Positions 59,126-64,000 of a stretch of DNA of 64,000 nucleotides are shown here, piece by piece. The position numbers and the translations under genes are program-made. Origin of the DNA: Nocardia jiangxiensis NBRC 101359. Lineage in GTDB: Bacteria; Actinomycetota; Actinomycetes; Mycobacteriales; Mycobacteriaceae. The DNA lies in the NCBI RefSeq assembly GCF_000308615.1, contig NZ_BAGB01000160.1, positions 1 to 64,000 on the forward strand, given 5' to 3'. How positions within the stretch are numbered: position 1 is the first letter of the stretch; every line of letters starts with the position of its first letter. Below the pieces are notes generated by a model. That model searched no databases. It had not been told where the DNA came from and was given only the letters and a program-made list of their open reading frames with translations.

Positions 59126-60054
59126 TTACTGCTCGAACACGCCCTCCACAACCGCGGCCTGCTCGGCGGCCCCGGCGCGGAAGTACCTGGCGGTGGCGGA
59201 GATCGAGGCGTGGTGCAGCAGGGCCTGGACCTGGGCGACGTCGGCACCACCCGGCGCAGGCGGGTGCCGTAGGTGTGCCGCAGGACGTGGGGGCGCAGAC
59301 CGGTGAGGCCGGCCTCGGCGCCGACGGCGAGGACGACCTGGGTGATGCCCGAGATACTCAACCGGCCGCGCCGCCCCGTCCACAGCGGGCCCGGCGCGGT
59401 GCCGCGCACGGCGATCCAGTCGCTCAGGCGCTGACGCGCGAGGGCGGGCAAAGGTACCTCGTGGACCTCATCGCCCTTGCCGCGCAGGATGATCGCGCCG
59501 GTGCGGGCGGTGATCGCGACGTCCTCGAGGTCCAGGCGGGCGCATTCCTCCACCCGGGCGCCGGTGTAGAGCAGCACGGCGATGATCGCCGCGTCCCGGG
59601 GACTGCGGCGCAGCGCGGCGCGTTCGACCCGGCCCTGGGTGGCCCGGTCCAGGGCGTCGGGTTCGCCGGGGGCGGGCACCCGTGCCCGTTTGACCGCGAT
59701 CCGCAGTCCCGCGCCGTGCTCGTACAGCAGGTCGACCGCGGCCAGGGATTGGTTGATCGTGGCCGGGCGAGCCTTCTTGCCGCGCACCAGGTATCGACGC
59801 CACGCGGTGACCGCGGCCTCCGCGCCGACCACATCGGCGAAGGCGTCCGGATACTCGCCGGCGTGCTCGCCGAGCCAGGTGACGTACGCGGCGGCCTGGC
59901 GGCGGTACGCCCGCACCGAATTGTCCGCGAGCTTGCAGCGATTCAGGTAGCGATGCAGCGCGTCCAGGGCCCGCGCGGCGGCCGCGGCGACGTCGCCGGC
60001 CGCGCCGTGCAGCGGGGTGACCGTCGCGCTTCTCCCCGCCGGTTCCGCGTCCAT
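59126..60054 (-). pseudogene. Tyrosine recombinase/integrase with frameshift
   Basis: From ATG 60054 the protein has a SAM-like N-domain (YLNRCKLADNSVRAYRRQAA) and a catalytic domain with Arg (LYTGARVEECARL), Lys region (LRGKGDEVHEVPLP) and HxxR (HVLRHTYGTRL). After LRR the frame leaves the expected sequence and runs to 58972 with unrelated residues. In the next frame the proper ending appears: GGADVAQVQALLHHASISAT, then ARYF with the catalytic Tyr, ending at 59126. One missing G in the run at 59250-59252 (CCC on the plus strand) explains it. As given, the enzyme lacks its nucleophile. Confidence 0.85.
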
Positions 60055-60069
60055 CCCGCCCGCTCCTTC

Positions 60070-60169
60070 TTATCCACTGAGTTTCGGCCCGGGATCCACC
60101 CGCCCCGGCATCACGTTATCCACTGAGATCCGCCCCGGACTCAGCGGATAATGTCAGTTATCCACTGGG
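60070..60169. repeat. TTATCCACTGAG repeat cluster upstream of integrase
   Basis: Three direct copies (60070-60081, 60116-60127, and 60158-60169 with GG for AG) and one inverted CTCAGCGGATAA (60140-60151) lie 16-115 bases upstream of the integrase start. TTATCCAC matches the core of a DnaA box except the final base. They could be arm-type sites for the integrase, operator sites, or replication-initiator boxes. Confidence 0.7.
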
Positions 60170-60295
60170 TGCGGAATCGGCAGTGCCGATCGGAGAGCTG
60201 TTACAGGGACCTCGAGACCGGCCCATCCAGCGGCCGATACCGGCCAGGCCCAGACGGGCGTGACATCCCCGGGAATGCCTACCTGGCTTTCGACT

Positions 60296-60337
60296 GCCGT
60301 AGCCGAGTCGGTGAAGACACACCGACTCGGCTACGGC
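60296..60337. terminator. 17-base-arm hairpin at the element edge
   Basis: Exact arms at 60296-60312 and 60321-60337 enclose an 8-base loop. It is the strongest hairpin in this area and lies between the integrase promoter and the tectonin-like gene. The rest of 60170-60499 shows no gene. Confidence 0.75.
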
Positions 60338-60499
60338 GTTTGCTGTTGCCACGATGGAAGCCTGTCTTTGTGATCTACCTCGGCCAGCCTGGCCAGATAC
60401 AGATAAGGGATGCGCACCAGACTTGAGGCAGCGAGTAGCCGGACATCCGGAGGTATCGAATGACGAACATCCACGAGCGGTCGAAACCGGGGCACCAGG

Positions 60500-61321
60500 A
60501 TGGGTAATTTTCAATGGGTACCAATAGGAGTTTCAGGACGCGCGCCCCTTCCGCACGTGCAGGACGTGGGTGCGACGAAGGCCAACCGCGAGCCGTCCGG
60601 TCAGGATCCATATGTGTATTGGGTCGGCAGCGCCGGCACGCTATGGCGGACGGTGGGCAGTGTGACGGTTCAACAGGTGGCGAGCCCGGGTGACCTGGTC
60701 CGCGTTGCCGTCTCACCCGATAGGAGCGTCTGGTGTGTTGATCGCTACGGCCGGGCATGGGGCGCACGCGGCGACTTCAACTGGTCACAGATTCCAATGC
60801 CAGGCGAGACTGCGGTCGACGTTGACGTCGCGGCGGACGGGTCGGTTTGGTGGGTAACGAAGAATACGCGGTACTACGTGCAGCGCAACGACGAAGCGGC
60901 ACCGCGTTACGTAGCAGTCATGCTTTCTATCCAAGCCATCACTGGAATCGAGCAACCGATATTCAGTGATGGCTCCCCGAATCTCGCTGGAAAAGCCTGG
61001 GGAGTCAGCGATGCTGTCGGCGATGGCGGTCTTGTATTCAGTGATGGCAACTGGCAACCGCGTGATGCCACTATTTCGGGCGTGGCGGACCTGTCCACCG
61101 CTCCCTCGAATCTCTGGATGGTCAAGAAAGACGGCACCGTGTGGACCACAACAGATGGCCGCACCCAGCAACGCATAAGCGATCTCTTTTTTCGACGGAT
61201 CGCTGGTGACTACGCCGACAGGGCATTTGCGGTGGCTCCCGACGGGAGCGCGTGGGTCTGGGTAGAGGCCACCACTCACCCCCCAGTCATAAACCCACCT
61301 GTCTCGAAAGGCGCGCCGTAG
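60500..61321 (+). CDS. Tectonin-like beta-propeller protein
   Basis: The 273-aa protein consists of repeated ~35-45-residue units with Trp-rich turns: VYWVGSAGTLWR, VSPDRSVWCVDRYGRAWGA, DVAADGSVWWVTKNTRYYVQ, LWMVKKDGTVWTTTDG, AVAPDGSAWVWVE. The form D-G-x-(V/A)-W with following strands is that of tectonin (lectin-like) propellers. There is no signal peptide at the ATG. The ribosome site is weak, and the protein could be a fragment. Such domains bind sugars or lipopolysaccharide-type ligands. Confidence 0.75.
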   Translation: MGNFQWVPIGVSGRAPLPHVQDVGATKANREPSGQDPYVYWVGSAGTLWRTVGSVTVQQVASPGDLVRVAVSPDRSVWCVDRYGRAWGARGDFNWSQIPMPGETAVDVDVAADGSVWWVTKNTRYYVQRNDEAAPRYVAVMLSIQAITGIEQPIFSDGSPNLAGKAWGVSDAVGDGGLVFSDGNWQPRDATISGVADLSTAPSNLWMVKKDGTVWTTTDGRTQQRISDLFFRRIAGDYADRAFAVAPDGSAWVWVEATTHPPVINPPVSKGAP

Positions 61322-61520
61322 GGTATCCGCACCAGTCGGCGCAGGGAGTTGAGGTTGCGAGCGAGCCGGTCCATCGAGTGTACGAGCACGGTGTCGCCCT
61401 CACCGCACGTAGGCGATCCACTCGTCCAGGTTCGGCTGGGCGGTGTCGTTCCCGGATGTCTTATCGACGAAGGTCCAGCTCCACAACACGTTTTCCGCAC
61501 AGCGAAAGTTGCCGGTGTGC
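61322..61520 (-). pseudogene. Remnant of a serine resolvase
   Basis: Two frames carry consecutive parts of the resolvase N-domain: WTFVDKTSGNDTAQPNLDEW (then IAYVR and a stop) followed in the next frame by GEGDTVLVHSMDRLARNLNS and LRRLV. These match FVDKxSG, DTLVVHSMDRLARNL of Pin/Tn3-type serine recombinases. Both ends are missing, including the catalytic Ser region, so it is a dead fragment of a transposon or invertase. It overlaps the end of the tectonin-like gene in the opposite strand only by proximity. Confidence 0.7.
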
Positions 61521-61584
61521 TCGGGATTCCGTCACTCTCATCGAGATGTTCGAGAACCGATCGATTCTCAACATCCTCTTGTCG

Positions 61585-62910
61585 CTACGACGAGGGCACC
61601 GGTGTTACCACGGCTGGCGGCCAATCATGAGGTTCGACATTGGCGGGTTTCAGAGTGATGTCCGCAGACCAGTCGAACTCTGGTTCCGGTGGCCCCCACC
61701 GTCTGGGATCGGCGAACGAAACGGACTGGGTCCCGAAGTCCACCTCCTCGAACACGATGTGCCCGGAGAACGTCGCGTCGTTGAACAGGGCGTTGTCAGA
61801 GAACGTCGCGTGGGAAAACCGAGTGGTGCGGGAGAACGTCGCGCCGCGGAATACGACGGCGCCGGAGAACGTCGCGCCGTTGAACGAGGTGAGGCCGGAG
61901 AACGTCGCGTCTAAGAAGAACGCGATGTCGGAGAACGTCGCGTGGGAAAACCAGGCGTCGGCGGAGAATATCGTGTCGAAGAACCGAGCGGTGTGAGAGA
62001 ACGTCGCGCCGGTGAATGTGGTGAAGCCGGAGAACGTCACGCGTTCGAAAGCGCTGTTGCCGGAGAACGTTACATCATCGAACAGGGCGTCACCGGAGAA
62101 CGTCGCGCCGGTGAATGTGGTGAAGCCGGAGAACGTCACACCGCTGAATGCGACGGTGCCCGAAAACGTCGCATGACTGAAGTCGACGTCTTCGAGGTAG
62201 GCGCCACGGAAAGTGAAGTTGGATGGGGACCAGCTGTATTCAGCGGTGGGACGTAGGTGGTCGGCGATGATGCTGACGATGGTTTTGCGGACTTCGCTGT
62301 CGTTCTGGCGGTATTCGATGTGTTCTTCGGTCTCTCCGCGCACGCGTCCATGGTCGACCCGCGGGGCTTTGACCACGAATTTTGCCCTTCCGCTGGCGCC
62401 GTGCTCGGCGTTGTAAGGCAGGCGCAGGTACCCACAGAGGACGTCGATGCACTGCTGGCGGCGTAGGCCGCGAGATTCGTCGGCGACGCCGGCCATCGCG
62501 TACGCCCCTGCGATCCGGACTGCGACATCGGTGGAGCCGAGTTGTGCGGCGGCGGCGCCGAATCGTTCGACGAACCGGCCTTGTTCGAGGTCGCGCTGGC
62601 GGCGGTAGGCGACCACCAGGGCGACGACCCCGCCGACGCCGGCGACCACGGTCAGCGACAGCTTGGTGAGGTCGATCGGCGCCGCGAGCACGGTGCTGGT
62701 CTTGATGTACCGGTGTAATTCCCAATACGCCGCTGCTGCGAGCACGGCCCCGAGTACCAGCGCGCCCATGATCGACCACAACAGTCCGTTCGTCGCTATA
62801 CGGCGAACAGTCGTCTGTGCGGACCGCATCGTCCTTCGCGCTGCGTGTGCGATCCGAGTACCTCGCCATCTACCTGCCACCGCATGATTCTCGCGGAAAA
62901 GCACCGGCAC
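61585..62910 (-). CDS. Membrane-anchored pentapeptide-repeat protein
   Basis: The 441-aa protein has two N-terminal transmembrane helices (GLLWSIMGALVLGAVLAAAA and LSLTVVAGVGGVVALVVAYR), a helical region (ERFGAAAAQLGSTDVAVRIA), then about 28 repeats of the A/x-F-S-G/x form (ATFSGT, VTFSGF, ATFSHT), a right-handed quadrilateral helix. A Pro-rich tail closes it. Phe occupies the repeat centre throughout, as in the Pentapeptide_3 type. Such proteins are often scaffolds. An internal ATG at 62829 is an alternative start. Confidence 0.88.
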   Translation of the reverse strand: MPVLFRENHAVAGRWRGTRIAHAARRTMRSAQTTVRRIATNGLLWSIMGALVLGAVLAAAAYWELHRYIKTSTVLAAPIDLTKLSLTVVAGVGGVVALVVAYRRQRDLEQGRFVERFGAAAAQLGSTDVAVRIAGAYAMAGVADESRGLRRQQCIDVLCGYLRLPYNAEHGASGRAKFVVKAPRVDHGRVRGETEEHIEYRQNDSEVRKTIVSIIADHLRPTAEYSWSPSNFTFRGAYLEDVDFSHATFSGTVAFSGVTFSGFTTFTGATFSGDALFDDVTFSGNSAFERVTFSGFTTFTGATFSHTARFFDTIFSADAWFSHATFSDIAFFLDATFSGLTSFNGATFSGAVVFRGATFSRTTRFSHATFSDNALFNDATFSGHIVFEEVDFGTQSVSFADPRRWGPPEPEFDWSADITLKPANVEPHDWPPAVVTPVPSS

Positions 62911-63062
62911 ACTGGTGTTCGCGAACGAGACTAGATTCCGAGACCAGCGGCGTGCAGGTTGTCAGCGCCAACGTGGTATCTGTCACGCTGTCTCGGAATC
63001 CAAGGTTTCGAGACAGGCAGGTTCGTGGGGGTGGACCACCTTGTGGCAATAAGCTATCGCTC

Positions 63063-63788
63063 GTGGTCGAACCGGAATCAACGAAGTCTGAGAGCTCGAA
63101 GGCCGCCGAGCTCGACCAGATCTTCTCCAAGTCCGAAGAGCGGCGGAAGCGAGAGGCCGCCGCTTGGAGGCCCTCCGAAGTGTTGGAGCGCACCGCTCTT
63201 CAGGTCATAGGCTGCTGGCAGACGGTGGTGGCCGAAGTCAATTTCACCTACTTTCACTCTGTCGGAAGAGGCGGACCACCACCAGACACGAACAAGCTGC
63301 CCGCCACGATCCACGGTGTCGCCCAGAATTACAGGATCCGCTGGCCGCACGATGACTCCCCATTGTCCGCAGATCAGGTCGGGAAGGTCCGGCACAAGCT
63401 TGCGCACCTTCTCTACATCGACTCGATCACGGGTGAGCGGCCGCACCGGATCATGAACTTCGTGCGGCTAGGTGCGCCAGGTGCCCCGCGAAAAACGCCT
63501 GAAGGCCACCCCGGCGAACTGAGCTGGCGAGATGACACATGGTCGCAGCAAACCATGCACCTCGACACGCTGACCGAGGACGAGCTACGCGACTCCCTCT
63601 ACCGGCTTCAGTGGATGCGAGATTGCTGCCACATCCTTGGCCGCCTCGGCTACATCCTCAACGAGTTCGCGCCTCGCATGGAGTACCTCCCCGACCACGA
63701 GAAGGCCGTGCTGCCTTGGTGGTTCCCCGAGTGGGGAGATAAGGCAACCACCAGGCTCCGAGTCGCCGACCTCCGGGGCGGCCTGTAG
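63063..63788 (+). CDS. Unknown protein, possible AbiV/HEPN-unrelated helical protein
   Basis: The 241-aa product from GTG 63063 (the frame is open back to 62817) has charged helices (SSKAAELDQIFSKSEERRKR) and conserved-looking aromatic segments (VIGCWQTVVAEVNFTYFHSV, YRLQWMRDCCHILGRLGYIL, WWFPEWGD). No catalytic motif or family is recognised; despite a superficial helical resemblance I do not assign it to an abortive-infection family. It is divergent from the pentapeptide-repeat gene. Confidence 0.6.
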   Translation: MVEPESTKSESSKAAELDQIFSKSEERRKREAAAWRPSEVLERTALQVIGCWQTVVAEVNFTYFHSVGRGGPPPDTNKLPATIHGVAQNYRIRWPHDDSPLSADQVGKVRHKLAHLLYIDSITGERPHRIMNFVRLGAPGAPRKTPEGHPGELSWRDDTWSQQTMHLDTLTEDELRDSLYRLQWMRDCCHILGRLGYILNEFAPRMEYLPDHEKAVLPWWFPEWGDKATTRLRVADLRGGL

Positions 63789-64000
63789 GTCGGTAAGGTT
63801 CACTTATCGGCTGCCAGAAACGGGATAAATCGGGCGCGATTCCAGGGGTGGCTACCTCCCGAATCGCACCGTGTCTGCTCGGCGGTAACTACAGTGGAAT
63901 GACCCTGCCCGCGCTGGCGCTGGAGGTTGTAGGCCCGGTTGGAGTGGCCGGATTCCCGAATCGAGGCCGTGGCCCTGTTGCCCCTGCGGGCTCGCGGCCG
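63789..64000. other. Window end without a recognised gene
   Basis: The last 212 bases hold no clear coding frame, hairpin or repeat. A gene may begin beyond the window. Confidence 0.3.

Noticed and set aside
60070..60169. Chromosomal replication origin from DnaA-like boxes
   Set aside because: The boxes lack the final A of the consensus, there is no dnaA or dnaN gene, and the setting is next to an integrase.
61700..62160. Tandem DNA repeat or CRISPR-like array
   Set aside because: The recurring GAGAACGTCGCG-type units are codons of the pentapeptide repeats in the minus-strand gene, not a separate repeat array.

Overview
The window comes from a high-GC actinobacterium, most likely Nocardia or a close relative in the Corynebacteriales. 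Grounds: strong GC bias at third codon positions, many TetR regulators, three bacterial class I P450s, two short-chain dehydrogenases of the mycofactocin-coupled type, and an Ltp/DUF35 aldolase pair of the kind found in mycolic-acid actinomycetes. No tRNA, rRNA or CRISPR array was seen.

1-26.2 kb is a catabolic region with five regulators. A nine-gene minus-strand block (8599 to 50) encodes a DUF35 zinc protein, a thiolase-fold Ltp-type aldolase, an aldehyde dehydrogenase, an amidohydrolase, an SDR, a TetR regulator, two APH-like kinases and a small cupin-like protein, and ends in a perfect 15-bp-arm hairpin. Then come a P450, a mycofactocin-type SDR, a LuxE-like plus LuxC-like acid-reducing pair, a TetR/SDR divergent pair, a second P450 closely related to the first with its own TetR, an amidohydrolase with a fumarylacetoacetase/alpha-beta-hydrolase fusion under a divergent GntR regulator, and an alcohol dehydrogenase / mycofactocin SDR / P450 operon under a divergent TetR. 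Together these can hydroxylate, oxidise, activate, cleave C-C bonds and hydrolyse, as expected for degradation of an alicyclic, terpenoid or steroid-like compound. The substrate cannot be read from sequence. Several palindromes at divergent promoters are probable operators.

26.3-60.2 kb is an integrated mobilisable element or plasmid-like island. It carries a 1851-aa MobF relaxase, a protein sharing the relaxase C-terminal module, Ssb, a ParB-like protein, two DUF4192 proteins, several Cys-rich proteins and a tyrosine integrase interrupted by a frameshift. A candidate oriT, a 244-bp nested inverted repeat downstream of ssb, and a cluster of TTATCCACTGAG repeats upstream of the integrase are associated. 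No type IV secretion or TraB/FtsK-like transfer gene is in the window, and no att duplication was identified.

The most unusual feature is at 42.9-49.4 kb: three consecutive copies of a two-gene unit, each an amidoligase with an N-terminal Cys-rich zinc-ribbon-like region followed, with an identical 13-nt overlap, by a class II glutamine amidotransferase (N-terminal Cys nucleophile) with a Cys-rich tail. This looks like a glutamine-fuelled amide-forming system of unknown substrate carried as cargo.

50-64 kb holds a divergent HTH/coiled-coil protein, small membrane proteins, a flavin-binding PNPOx-like protein, a membrane protein with a periplasmic-binding-like sensor domain, a sigma-factor operon, the damaged integrase, a tectonin-like beta-propeller protein, a pentapeptide-repeat membrane protein and several decayed genes (NYN nuclease, DprA, zinc protein, serine resolvase). 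The decayed genes mostly differ from an intact frame by single-base deletions, several of them in G or C runs.
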